Source: Microcaldota archaeon
GTDB lineage: Archaea > Micrarchaeota > Micrarchaeia > Micrarchaeales > CABMGC01
Assembly: GCA_021803945.1 (NCBI GenBank)
Contig: JAJZKW010000011.1
Coordinates: 1-41,095 of the forward strand
DNA length: 41,095 nt
Direction: 5' to 3'
The notes below the pieces were generated by a model, which saw only the letters and a program-made list of their open reading frames with translations, did not search any database and was not told where the DNA came from. The number at the start of each line of letters is the position of its first letter. The first letter of the stretch is position 1. Shown one piece after another: positions 32,512 through 40,071 of the stretch. The position numbers and the translations under genes are program-made.

Positions 32512-33048
32512 ATGACCTCTGATTGGGTATACAAAAACAGGATCAAACTGAAGACAGCAATGCGCGTTGTCTTTGGGATAGTATGGCTCATAGACGGATC
32601 CCTCAAGTTCCAGCCTGGCACAGTTGCTGTATTCGCGCAGCTTGTGCAGCAGGCAGGGCAGGGACAGCCGCTCTGGATTCAGCCTTGGTTTGCTTTCTGG
32701 TTTAACATAGTTTCGCAGAACCCGGGGTTTTGGGCCTATTCTGTTGGAATTGGGGAGATTGCGCTTGGCATAGGGCTTGTTTTCGGGCTTCTCAGGAAAC
32801 TCACGTATGTGGTTGGCTTCTTCATGAGCCTGATGATATGGGCTGTGCCTGAGGGGCTTGGAGGCCCTTACGGACCAGGATCCACTGATATAGGAACAGG
32901 GATAATATACAGCTTTGTCTTCCTTGCTCTTATGATCATAAGCGCCAGCTATGGGACAAGCAGATATTCCATGGACAGATGGATAGAAAAAAGGATATCA
33001 TGGTGGCACGTCTTGTCTGAATTCGGGAATCCGGGCGTTACCAAGTAA
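32512..33048 (+). CDS. DoxD/DoxX-like membrane protein
   Basis: A 178-residue protein with about four hydrophobic segments: RVVFGIVWLIDGSLKF (about 18-33), WAYSVGIGEIALGIGLVF (about 78-95), TYVVGFFMSLMIWAV (about 101-115) and IGTGIIYSFVFLALMIISA (about 127-145). The pattern KFQPG...QPLWIQPWFAFW matches the DoxD/DoxX family; DoxD is the small membrane subunit of thiosulfate:quinone oxidoreductase in thermoacidophilic archaea. No DoxA partner is seen nearby, so the exact reaction is open. A TATA-like TATTTAAAATAAG lies about 30 bases before the ATG. Confidence 0.75.
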   Translation: MTSDWVYKNRIKLKTAMRVVFGIVWLIDGSLKFQPGTVAVFAQLVQQAGQGQPLWIQPWFAFWFNIVSQNPGFWAYSVGIGEIALGIGLVFGLLRKLTYVVGFFMSLMIWAVPEGLGGPYGPGSTDIGTGIIYSFVFLALMIISASYGTSRYSMDRWIEKRISWWHVLSEFGNPGVTK

Positions 33049-33090
33049 GATTGCAATCTGATGAATGCAGTCTGTTTGGCACTCGCGCTG

Positions 33091-33750
33091 CTAACCCTTA
33101 TCGGTCTTTGCGCGCATGTCTAGATTTGTGTTATTTATTCTTTCGAACTCAAGGTCTAGCCTTTCAACACTCCTCCTTCCCGCTTCGATCATCCTTTTGA
33201 GGCGTTTTATCCTTCCCTTCCTGAAGAACCTCAGGAGGCTTCTTTGGTGTATCTTGACTGCGGCAGACAGTCGCTCCACTCTTCTCTTCCTATTATCTAT
33301 CATAGTGCTGCACCTATCCAGTCTTGATTCTATGTCATTTGACAGGTCATTGTAATGCTTTTCGATCCTGCCTGCATCCTTTGCCTTTGAAGTGAGGCCT
33401 ATGATGGCTAGGCTTGCTACATCTCTGCCCAATGTTGAAGTGTAGCCTATTGCCATAGATTCTATCAGCCTGAGATAGCGGCGGAGCTCTTCCTTCTGCA
33501 TGTGCTTGGAATGGGAGATTATGTTTGGAACGCAGAAAACCTCATAATCTATGATGTTTATCAAGGGGCGCATGTTCGCAAGGTGGGCATCGATCTCCTC
33601 TGCAAGCTGTTTGCCACTTTTTTTGTGTGCGGCGTCCAGCTGGCCGTGCCAGTTCTGCCTTATTATCCCTTTAAGGAGGTCCTCGCTTGCGGCTTCCTTG
33701 AGCGAACTATCGGATCTCTCTGCAATTACTTTATCCGTTATCGTATTCAA
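33091..33750 (-). CDS. Helical hypothetical protein
   Basis: A 219-residue, largely alpha-helical protein with no motif I recognise. It has an acidic N-terminal half and a strongly basic coiled-coil C-terminal half (about 130-205: RLDRCSTMIDNRKRRVERLS, FRKGRIKRLKRMIEAGRR). No signal peptide or membrane segment. The base composition and codon use resemble its neighbours. It is on the same strand as the downstream-reading AAA gene cluster but separated by about 80 bases from it. Confidence 0.6.
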   Translation of the reverse strand: MNTITDKVIAERSDSSLKEAASEDLLKGIIRQNWHGQLDAAHKKSGKQLAEEIDAHLANMRPLINIIDYEVFCVPNIISHSKHMQKEELRRYLRLIESMAIGYTSTLGRDVASLAIIGLTSKAKDAGRIEKHYNDLSNDIESRLDRCSTMIDNRKRRVERLSAAVKIHQRSLLRFFRKGRIKRLKRMIEAGRRSVERLDLEFERINNTNLDMRAKTDKG

Positions 33751-33827
33751 AATACCGCCTCTGGAGTGGAGTTATTATGGTGTCGCCTAAATAACAAGAA
33801 GGTTTTTGGCAGCAGGTTAATTTAAAG

Positions 33828-34184
33828 CTATCTGGTCTTTGCCCACTTTGAGAACTCGTTGTGCGGAGAGAACTTGGATGCGTCAATTACCCTTATCTTT
33901 GCTCCCTTGAACTCGCCTTCGTCTATCTCCATCGTCCCTTTGTAGTCCTTCAGCCTTGAATAGTAGACCTCGGACCAGTGGTCCTTTCCTTTTACAAAAT
34001 CTGCCTCTATGTTCATGTTCATTATAGGCGGTATCTGCTCGTAGAAGAAGAGTATGCCTTCTGACCAGTAGAGCGTAGGGGAGCTGTGGGATTTTGTTAT
34101 GCAGAACCGTACTACGTCATCGATGCTGACCTCATAGGCATGGTGCACTATTACGTCTGCCTTCTCTATGTATGATATTCCCAT
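33828..34184 (-). CDS. Hypothetical protein co-transcribed with the TPR-AAA ATPase
   Basis: A 118-residue protein starting 12 bases after the AAA ATPase stop; GAGGTC lies before the ATG. It has mixed alpha/beta character, with VIVHHAYEVSIDDVVRFCI, YWSEGILFFYEQIPP, ADFVKGKDHWSEVYYSRL and IRVIDASKF. No catalytic motif recognised. The tight coupling suggests an adaptor or substrate of the ATPase; that is inference. Confidence 0.65.
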   Translation of the reverse strand: MGISYIEKADVIVHHAYEVSIDDVVRFCITKSHSSPTLYWSEGILFFYEQIPPIMNMNIEADFVKGKDHWSEVYYSRLKDYKGTMEIDEGEFKGAKIRVIDASKFSPHNEFSKWAKTR

Positions 34185-34195
34185 AAATACGACCT

Positions 34196-35683
34196 CTAGG
34201 CTATGTAAAGCGAGACAAATCTCACTATCTTCTTTATCATTATATATACTGGATTGGCGTTCTTCTTGACGTCCTTTATGAGCGACTTGTATTTCTGCTT
34301 CTCCTCAGGGCCCAGCTTGCCTTCCTTGACTATGACCTGTTTCTTCCCGTCGACTATCTGTGTCTCTGTCTTGCTGATCACATCCTTCTTCACCATTCCG
34401 TACCACTCATCCAATGTGTTGCCGTGGGTCTTTATCATGTTCAGGAAGTCGCTCATCAGCACTTTGCGCCTCTTTCCGGTCCTGTCTTCTTCCACAGCAG
34501 GTATCAATGACGCCTTGTCACATATCTCCTCTATGTCAGCTGACGAGAATCCCATGGTGCACCTTGCGAGTCTGCTGAAATTTATCCTCGCCAATGGCAT
34601 GTTTCTCGTGTGGTACTTGAAGGCGCCCTTCCTTGTCTTGTAGTCCGGAGGCGGCATGTATACTGACTCTCCGAATCTCTTGCTCCTTTTCAGCGCAGGA
34701 TCTATGTCCCATGGTGCATTGGTAGCCCCAATCACGAATATACCCTCTGGGTTCTTCTCCACCCCGTCCATTTCCTGCAGGAACTGGTTCACGGCCATGC
34801 GCATGAAGCTCTGCCCTTCGCCTCCTCCGCCGTCTCCACCCCTCTTCACCCCTAGGGCGTCTAGTTCATCGAAAAATATTATGCATGGCGTGGCTTTTCT
34901 CGCCTGCTCGAATACAGCATGCATGTTCTTCTCTGTATTACCTGCATACATGTCGACTATCTGGTTTATCGCGGCTATGATTACGTTTGAGCCAGTCTCG
35001 CCGCCTATGGCATTCACCAGATAGGTTTTCCCGTTGCCTGGCGGACCGTAGAATATGACACCTAGGCCGAGTTTTTTCCCATATGCCTTTAATAGCTCAG
35101 GCTTCCTTATTGCCAGGATTATGTTGTCGTGAATGATCTTCTTCTGCTTGTCCATCCCTACGACATCCTTGAAGGTTATGCTTGACTTGTGGAACCTTAT
35201 CTTCTTCAGCTGTCCCTCCTCTATTACTGTTTCGTCCTCGCCCTTGCTCTTTGTGATTGAAGGTATCTCGAGGTGCTTGCTGGATTTCTGCTTCAGCTGC
35301 TCGAGTCTCTGCTTGGCCTGCTCATAATTGGGATTCTTTGCAATCGCCTTCTCATACCACTCCTTGGCGCCCTGGAAGTCGTTCTGGTATTCTGCTATTA
35401 TGCCCATCACGTACGGGGCATCAAATGATTCAGGCTCGATGTCCAAGACCTTCTCAGCGTCCCTTGTGGCCTCTTCGTACTTGTTCAGTATTGCGTATGC
35501 GAGAGCCCTGTTGAAGTATGCGCTTGCGTATCCGGGGTCCTCTGCTATTGCCTGTCCGTATGCAGCTATGGCCTCGTCAAACTTGTTCTCCTCAAAGAGA
35601 CTTCCGGCCTTCTTGTATATCTCCTTTGCTTTTGGATTGAGAGTGTCGCTCTTGGGCTTTGATACTCCTTCGTGTGATGCCAT
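34196..35683 (-). CDS. AAA ATPase with N-terminal TPR repeats (Vps4/Cdc48-like core)
   Basis: A 495-residue protein. Three tetratricopeptide repeats (about 17-130: AKEIYKKAGSLFEENKFDEA, YASAYFNRALAYAILNKYEE, FDAPYVMGIIAEYQNDFQGA) precede one AAA domain: FKDVVGMDKQKKII, Walker A GPPGNGKTYL (213-222), pore-type MYAGNTEKNM, Walker B IIFFDELDALG (269-278), a Gly-rich loop, sensor 1 IGATNAPWDID and arginine fingers in KRSKRFGESVYMP. A C-terminal alpha domain and a basic/hydrophobic tail follow. The order resembles Vps4, with TPRs where Vps4 has its MIT domain. It probably remodels protein assemblies. The next gene is co-transcribed. Confidence 0.88.
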   Translation of the reverse strand: MASHEGVSKPKSDTLNPKAKEIYKKAGSLFEENKFDEAIAAYGQAIAEDPGYASAYFNRALAYAILNKYEEATRDAEKVLDIEPESFDAPYVMGIIAEYQNDFQGAKEWYEKAIAKNPNYEQAKQRLEQLKQKSSKHLEIPSITKSKGEDETVIEEGQLKKIRFHKSSITFKDVVGMDKQKKIIHDNIILAIRKPELLKAYGKKLGLGVIFYGPPGNGKTYLVNAIGGETGSNVIIAAINQIVDMYAGNTEKNMHAVFEQARKATPCIIFFDELDALGVKRGGDGGGGEGQSFMRMAVNQFLQEMDGVEKNPEGIFVIGATNAPWDIDPALKRSKRFGESVYMPPPDYKTRKGAFKYHTRNMPLARINFSRLARCTMGFSSADIEEICDKASLIPAVEEDRTGKRRKVLMSDFLNMIKTHGNTLDEWYGMVKKDVISKTETQIVDGKKQVIVKEGKLGPEEKQKYKSLIKDVKKNANPVYIMIKKIVRFVSLYIA

Positions 35684-35718
35684 CTACATACCTTTCGCAA
35701 CTATTTCGCTTTCCTGCT

Positions 35719-36141
35719 TTATATACCTTTTTCATGATTGTCAAGAAGGAGATTCAGCTCTGCATCCACTTCTGTTATGTGGGGCGTCTCCCTCGGCACG
35801 CTGGTTATCGAATACGAATTGAACTTTTTGAGAAGGGACAGTGCCTCTTCGTTCAGCTTCTTGAGCTCCCTGCTCTTCACCTTGTAGCTTCCTTTGAGCT
35901 GGCTGACCACCAGCTGGCTGTCTGAATATATGCTTAGATCGATTCCGTATCCGAATTCGTGCGCTGCAGCCTGCAGGGCCATTATTATTGCCAGGTATTC
36001 CGCCTCATTGTTGGTCTTTATTCCATTATAGGCTGAGCTCCTTGCCAGGAGGTTCCCGCCTTCGTCAAATATCCTGTATCCTGATGCGCTGTTGCCGGGA
36101 TTGTTCCTTGAAGCCCCATCGGTGTATATACTGAAGGTCAT
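35719..36141 (-). CDS. rnhA: Ribonuclease HI
   Basis: A 140-residue type 1 RNase H that cuts the RNA strand of RNA-DNA hybrids. The fold starts TFSIYTDGASRNNPG (first Asp8), then TNNEAEYLAII (Glu46), IYSDSQLVVSQLKG (Asp74), and a C-terminal Asp in ITEVDAELN; the usual PREENxxAD is partly changed to PRETPHITEVD. The ATG at 36141 is used rather than an upstream TTG; a TATA-like ATATTTAATC lies about 35 bases upstream. The window also encodes RNase HII, so both types are present. Confidence 0.92.
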   Translation of the reverse strand: MTFSIYTDGASRNNPGNSASGYRIFDEGGNLLARSSAYNGIKTNNEAEYLAIIMALQAAAHEFGYGIDLSIYSDSQLVVSQLKGSYKVKSRELKKLNEEALSLLKKFNSYSITSVPRETPHITEVDAELNLLLDNHEKGI

Positions 36142-36224
36142 ATATGGCACCAACCCATGGTATACGGCAATGATTAAATATATTACTCATTCCTTATTTA
36201 TAGGCGACGGCATTAGGTGCGTGT

Positions 36225-36638
36225 ATGGGAATATTTGATTTGTTCGGGAAAAAGGATGTTGCGACTGACTTGAGGAAGCAGATGCCTTACAATGTGGTCA
36301 CGGAATTCGTGCCGTACAAGCTGAAGGCAAACAGCAGAGGCTCGTCCACGCTTGCAATAACACTGAAGAACACCACTCAGGAACCGGTGATGGGATCTGT
36401 TGTGGTCGAAGTGCCGGAAAGGATCAGCCTTGACACCACAGGCATATCAAGGGAGAAGGAAGTACGGCTGGGGATGATTGGTCCGGATGAGAACAAGGAG
36501 GCAAAGATAGAGATATTCAGCGGCGCAGGGACGGATAAGGGCGAGTATACAGTTACCATAACCGCATTCATACATTACAGGGATTATGCCCATGTGCTAA
36601 ACGCTATGAAGAAGAGGACTACTATAGAGGCTGTCTGA
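36225..36638 (+). CDS. Hypothetical beta-sandwich protein
   Basis: A 137-residue protein starting MGIFDLFGKKDVATDLRKQM. Its core alternates strands in the style of a CARDB/arrestin-like Ig domain (SSTLAITLKNTTQEPVMGSV, EVRLGMIGPDENKEAKIEI, GEYTVTITAFIHY). No signal peptide. Function unknown. A TATA (CTTATTTATA, about 36193-36202) lies 25-30 bases before the ATG. Convergent with the winged-helix gene, the two stops being adjacent. Confidence 0.65.
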   Translation: MGIFDLFGKKDVATDLRKQMPYNVVTEFVPYKLKANSRGSSTLAITLKNTTQEPVMGSVVVEVPERISLDTTGISREKEVRLGMIGPDENKEAKIEIFSGAGTDKGEYTVTITAFIHYRDYAHVLNAMKKRTTIEAV

Positions 36639-36941
36639 TCATTTCTGCGGCTGCTCTGTAGCTGGAACCTCAGGTGCTATGCCTTGAAGTATGCCTGCGA
36701 CGTTCTTCGCTATCTCCTCGCCCTTCTTTGTGAGCAGGAGCTTTTTTGTGCGGCCATGCTTCTCTGATGCCACTATGCCATGCTCCTCGCAGATACCTAT
36801 GAATTTGCTTGTGTGGACATATGTAGCGCCGGCCTCGCCCGCCAGGTCCGCTATGTGCCATTCCCTTGACTGGTCGTATAGGGCCATTATTATCTTCGCC
36901 TGCTTTTCCTTCAGAAAGAGCATGCCTACGGTGTCATCCAT
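36639..36941 (-). CDS. Winged-helix transcription regulator
   Basis: A 100-residue DNA-binding protein. Helix-turn-helix: KIIMALYDQSREWHIADLAG, then GATYVHTSKFIGICEEHG as the recognition helix, wing around VASEKHGRTKKLLLTKKGEE. The pattern is of the MarR/PadR-like archaeal type. The ATG fits a TATA shared with the divergent PRC-barrel gene (36966-36975), so it may regulate that operon or itself. A C-terminal tail (APEVPATEQPQK) is probably disordered. Confidence 0.82.
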   Translation of the reverse strand: MDDTVGMLFLKEKQAKIIMALYDQSREWHIADLAGEAGATYVHTSKFIGICEEHGIVASEKHGRTKKLLLTKKGEEIAKNVAGILQGIAPEVPATEQPQK

Positions 36942-36965
36942 AAACGAAGCTTGGAATACTATACA

Positions 36966-36975
36966 TATATAAATA
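36966..36975. promoter_or_regulatory. Bidirectional TATA between the winged-helix and PRC-barrel genes
   Basis: TATATAAATA on the plus strand. Starts predicted near 36944 (minus, three bases before that ATG) and near 36996 (plus, about 20 bases before the PRC-barrel ATG). Confidence 0.55.
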
Positions 36976-37016
36976 TTACATCGACAAGTATACTAGTGTA
37001 GAACTAAGGTGTGTAT

Positions 37017-37268
37017 ATGGTAAAATATGTTATAGCGGAGCAGCTCGTAGGGAAGGAAGTCGTGACCAGCGACGGATTCGACCTAGGAAAGTTCGTCGAT
37101 GCAGAAGTCCTTGAATCGACAGGGAAGCTTAATGCATTGATAATAGAGCCTAATGTCGACAGCGAATTCGTTAACAAGCTCGGAATCAAGGGAGGGAAAC
37201 TGCAGGTACCTTACACTAGCGTAATGTCAGTGAATGACTTCATAGTGGTAGACAAGAAAGGATTGTAA
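37017..37268 (+). CDS. PRC-barrel domain protein
   Basis: An 83-residue protein consisting of one PRC barrel: AEQLVGKEVVTSDGFDLGKF, DAEVLESTGKLNALIIEP, then LQVPYTSVMSVNDFIVVDKK. Stand-alone archaeal PRC-barrel proteins are linked to RNA processing and cell division (CdpB type). The ATG at 37017 is used; a GTG at 37011 is less likely. It is followed after 11 bases by rnhB, so the two form an operon. Confidence 0.88.
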   Translation: MVKYVIAEQLVGKEVVTSDGFDLGKFVDAEVLESTGKLNALIIEPNVDSEFVNKLGIKGGKLQVPYTSVMSVNDFIVVDKKGL

Positions 37269-37274
37269 AAGGTG
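37269..37274 (+). promoter_or_regulatory. Shine-Dalgarno AAGGTG deciding the rnhB start
   Basis: AAGGTG directly after the PRC-barrel stop, five bases before the ATT at 37280. It is the only ribosome-binding site here and places translation at a codon matching the family N-terminus. Confidence 0.65.
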
Positions 37275-37279
37275 TTCTC

Positions 37280-37990
37280 ATTATCATAGCAGGCGGCGAT
37301 GAGGCAGGCCGCGGAGCGGTGATAGGCCCGCTCGTCGTAAGCTTAATATCTATAAGCAAGGGGAAGGAAGGAAGGCTCTCAAAAATAGGCGTCAGGGATT
37401 CGAAGATGCTAAGCAGGAAGAAGAGGGAGTTCCTCTTCGATGAAATCACGTCCTTGGCGGAGCAGGTAAAGGTATACAAGATATCCAATATTGAGATTGA
37501 CAGGGCCATGACCGCCGGAGTGTCCCTGAACGGGCTTGAGGCACTTAACTTCGCCAGGATGATAGACTCGCTCGAAGGGCATCCTAAGAAGATCTTCCTT
37601 GACTCGCCTGACGTAGTCCAGAATAAATTTGGCATACGGGTGTGCCTCTTCTCGAAAAGGACTATGACTGTGGAGGGCTCGCCTGGAGTCAGCAATCCAG
37701 GTATGAATGACAGCGAGATTATCACACTTGTATCTGAGCATAAGGCGGATTCCAGATATCCTGTTGTCTCTGGGGCGAGCATAATAGCGAAGGTCACGCG
37801 GGACTATGAAATAGATAGGATATCGGACGAGATAGGGATAGACGTAGGCTCTGGATACCCTTCAGATTCGAAGACAGTAAACGCCATAAAGAACAACCTC
37901 AAGCACGAGAAGCTGGGAAAATACATACGGAACAGGTGGAAGACCATGGAGATTATTCGGCAGAGCCGTATCGAAGAGTTCTTTTCCTGA
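37280..37990 (+). CDS. rnhB: Ribonuclease HII, probable ATT start
   Basis: A 236-residue RNase HII that removes RNA primers and single ribonucleotides from DNA. With ATT at 37280 as Met the protein begins MIIAGGDEAGRGAVIGPLVV, matching the family start (M-I-I-x-G-x-DEAGRG). Catalytic residues: Asp7, Glu8, Asp108 (IFLDSP) and Asp157 (EHKAD). The first in-frame GTG, at 37319, would delete the DEAGRG motif, so it cannot be the start. About 20 extra residues (around 125-148) separate the third and fourth acids relative to typical archaeal enzymes (from memory). Co-transcribed with the PRC-barrel gene. Confidence 0.92.
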   Translation: MIIAGGDEAGRGAVIGPLVVSLISISKGKEGRLSKIGVRDSKMLSRKKREFLFDEITSLAEQVKVYKISNIEIDRAMTAGVSLNGLEALNFARMIDSLEGHPKKIFLDSPDVVQNKFGIRVCLFSKRTMTVEGSPGVSNPGMNDSEIITLVSEHKADSRYPVVSGASIIAKVTRDYEIDRISDEIGIDVGSGYPSDSKTVNAIKNNLKHEKLGKYIRNRWKTMEIIRQSRIEEFFS

Positions 37991-37996
37991 TTACAG

Positions 37997-38488
37997 TCAT
38001 CTTTTTTTGAACTTCGCCAATAGCGCCTTGAAAACTACCGGAGGCACGTATTTCTTAACTGCATCCTCCCATCCTTTCGGCCCTACCAGCCCCTTCACGA
38101 AGCTAGAGCTGACTTTGGACACATCCACTGATGGCATAAGGAAAACGGTGAGTATCCCTTCGTCAATATCCTCGTTGACCTGCCTCAGCCCGTTCTCATA
38201 TTCGTAGTCCTTGTAGCTCCTTATGCCTCTCAGCATGTAGTCTGCATTTATTGACTTTGAATAGCGGACGAGGTACTGGTTATTGAATGATGTGACTTTG
38301 ACGTTTTTGTAGCCTTTTGTCATCTCCTTGAGCATCCTCTCCCTCTCCTGAACCGAGAACATGCTTTTCTTCGAAGGGTTCACGCCTATTGCAAGCACCA
38401 GTTCGTCAAACATGGCTGCGCCGTGCCTGATCATCCACATATGCCCATTCGTTGGGGGGTCGAAGCTCCCAGCATATACTCCTTTCAT
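37997..38488 (-). CDS. coaD: Phosphopantetheine adenylyltransferase, bacterial type
   Basis: A 163-residue enzyme that converts 4'-phosphopantetheine to dephospho-CoA. Motifs: YAGSFDPPTNGHMWMI with the T/HxGH-type nucleotide site, LRGIRSYKDYEYENGLRQVN, and VSSSFVKGLV (usually ISSTxVREL; the Arg is Lys). This is the bacterial CoaD family; most archaea use a different, unrelated-length PPAT. The ATG at 38488 lies about four bases after the start predicted from the minus-strand TATA (TTATATATTTT, about 38513-38524). Likely an ancient transfer from bacteria. Convergent with rnhB. Confidence 0.92.
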   Translation of the reverse strand: MKGVYAGSFDPPTNGHMWMIRHGAAMFDELVLAIGVNPSKKSMFSVQERERMLKEMTKGYKNVKVTSFNNQYLVRYSKSINADYMLRGIRSYKDYEYENGLRQVNEDIDEGILTVFLMPSVDVSKVSSSFVKGLVGPKGWEDAVKKYVPPVVFKALLAKFKKR

Positions 38489-38623
38489 AAACATCAATAT
38501 GTCTTGCACACAAAAATATATAATCCGTGGGCCTTTTGCTGCAAGCACGGGTGCCGCATTCCTGCTGCGTGGGTTTGAGGGCACTTTATATACTGTTTCT
38601 CAGTAATAACAAGAGGTATCTTC

Positions 38624-39145
38624 ATGTCGGATGAATTGGCCAGGCTGCTTTTAAGCAGGGGCGCAATAAAATATGGCGACTTTGTGCTGCCATTCGGGAA
38701 CAGGACGACCTATTTTGTTGATGTGAAAGAGGTCTCTACAGATCCGTGGTTCCTGGAAACCGTAGCTACTGAGATATCGAAGGAGGTCAGGGAAAAGGTA
38801 ATAGCAGGTATTGAGCTTGGGGCGGTGCCTTTGCTTGTTGCAACATCCATTAAACTCAAGGTTCCGTACATAATAGTGAGGAAGAAGCATGAGCACGGCA
38901 CCAAGGAGATCCTAATAGGAAAGCTGGAGAGAGGGACAAGGATAGACATAATAGATGATGTTGTGAGCACTGGAGGATCCATCCTGCTGACTGCGAAGAT
39001 CCTCAGGGAAGGGGGTGCTGTGGTGTCTAGGGCCATTGCTGTGGTAGACAGGGAGGAGGGAGGGGCAGAACTGCTAAAGAAGAACGGCATAGAGCTTGTA
39101 GCATTGATAAAAGGCATCTCTGGGTTGAATGCACAAAAAAGTTGA
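38624..39145 (+). CDS. pyrE: Orotate phosphoribosyltransferase
   Basis: A 173-residue enzyme that makes OMP from orotate and PRPP in pyrimidine synthesis. Features: LLSRGAIKYGDFVLPFGNRT (orotate side), AGIELGAVPLLVA, VRKKHEHGTKEILIGKLERG (flexible catalytic loop) and the PRPP-binding loop RIDIIDDVVSTGGS. Length fits compact archaeal PyrE. A TATA (CTTTATATAC, 38583-38592) precedes the start by about 35 bases, and AGAGG lies upstream of the ATG. No other pyr gene is seen in the window. Confidence 0.94.
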   Translation: MSDELARLLLSRGAIKYGDFVLPFGNRTTYFVDVKEVSTDPWFLETVATEISKEVREKVIAGIELGAVPLLVATSIKLKVPYIIVRKKHEHGTKEILIGKLERGTRIDIIDDVVSTGGSILLTAKILREGGAVVSRAIAVVDREEGGAELLKKNGIELVALIKGISGLNAQKS

Positions 39146-39168
39146 GGCGCATTGAATCTTTCCTAGTT

Positions 39169-39882
39169 CTATTGCACAAGAATGTATCCGTACATGCCCA
39201 TCTGTGCGTGGCCTGGATACATGCAGAGATACCAGAACGTGCCGGCAGAATTGAAAGAGGCGTTATATGAATATTCGTAGGCCTGCTCCTGCTGGTAATC
39301 GGCGTGCTGCACGAAAGGCATCATTGACATCAAGCCCCCCATGGCTGACATTGGCATATATTGGTATGGCGGGCCGGTTGATGTAATTATCACGTCATGG
39401 TACGCGCTAGAATCAAGGTTTACGAAGGTAATATGCACAGTCGAGCCTTTCTGTAAGACTAAAGTAGGGTCTATCAGCCCATCTATTACGAATGCATCGT
39501 TGGCGGCATATGCTGGCGGCGTGCTACCAGTAAGGTTCGCCGCCCTATCAACTCCCATTGCCAAAACAACTATGCTTACGTTTTTTGATTCAAAGACTAT
39601 GCTGTCGTTCTTGGAAGATACAACTGCGTAAGACGGAGTAACCTTCGCGTCTTGCACCGCCGTCTGGATCGCAAGAGGCGTGCCCACCTGGCCAGTCATT
39701 CCTACCATAATCGAGGACATTCCCGATGCTCCGCTCCCGCCATTCATCATGCCGAATGGTATAGAATATCCGTTATAAATTCCGTACGTTCGAATCGCTA
39801 TATACACCAGCGAGATAGCAATGATAACCAGTGTGGTTGCTATAACGTACGTAGCCGCTGTATGCTGTCGCTTTCCCCTAAT
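39169..39882 (-). CDS. Sulfocyanin/rusticyanin-like cupredoxin, probable ATT start
   Basis: A 237-residue blue copper protein. With ATT at 39882 as Met it begins MRGKRQHTAATYVIATTLV, a basic N-terminus and one membrane anchor (about 10-30), then the beta-sandwich. Copper ligands: His in SSAYHDVIITS, then Cys, His and Met in LCMYPGHAQMGM (C-x4-H-x4-M), the sulfocyanin/rusticyanin pattern. A GTG at 39807 would remove the anchor's first part. AGGTG five bases before the ATT supports it. Such proteins carry electrons in acidophilic respiration. The stop of a truncated gene lies immediately before the ATT. Confidence 0.85.
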   Translation of the reverse strand: MRGKRQHTAATYVIATTLVIIAISLVYIAIRTYGIYNGYSIPFGMMNGGSGASGMSSIMVGMTGQVGTPLAIQTAVQDAKVTPSYAVVSSKNDSIVFESKNVSIVVLAMGVDRAANLTGSTPPAYAANDAFVIDGLIDPTLVLQKGSTVHITFVNLDSSAYHDVIITSTGPPYQYMPMSAMGGLMSMMPFVQHADYQQEQAYEYSYNASFNSAGTFWYLCMYPGHAQMGMYGYILVQ

Positions 39883-40053
39883 TCAAACACCTGTATAGTA
39901 TATTTTAAGTTCGTCAAATTGTTCAACTTCATTGTCAACCAAGATTGCTATATCTATATCCCTATAGCCTTTTTCCTTCCTTGCATAGCTCCCGAATAAG
40001 AGAATAGCAATAACGTGCCTGTCTTTCCCTGCGAGTTCTACTAATTTTTGCAT
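39883..40053 (-). CDS. Truncated MNT-type nucleotidyltransferase
   Basis: A 56-residue reading frame, MQKLVELAGKDRHVIAILLF then GSYARKEKGYRDIDIAILVD. GSYARKE and DIDIAILVD are the GS-x-A-R and D-x-D motifs of minimal nucleotidyltransferases (MNT), which act as antitoxins for HEPN toxins. It stops about 40 residues short of a complete MNT, and no HEPN partner is adjacent. It follows the small RHH gene and abuts the sulfocyanin start, so it may be a remnant or a minimal domain. Confidence 0.6.
   Translation of the reverse strand: MQKLVELAGKDRHVIAILLFGSYARKEKGYRDIDIAILVDNEVEQFDELKIYYTGV
39888..39892 (-). promoter_or_regulatory. Shine-Dalgarno AGGTG deciding the sulfocyanin start
   Basis: AGGTG on the minus strand followed by TTTGA and then ATT (39882-39880). 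The layout is identical in spacing to that before rnhB and the proposed proS start. Confidence 0.6.
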
Positions 40054-40071
40054 TTCTTTCTTTATTGCGTA

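Noticed and set aside
37319-37990. GTG at 37319 as start of RNase HII
   Set aside because: It would remove the catalytic DEAGRG motif, and it has no ribosome-binding site.
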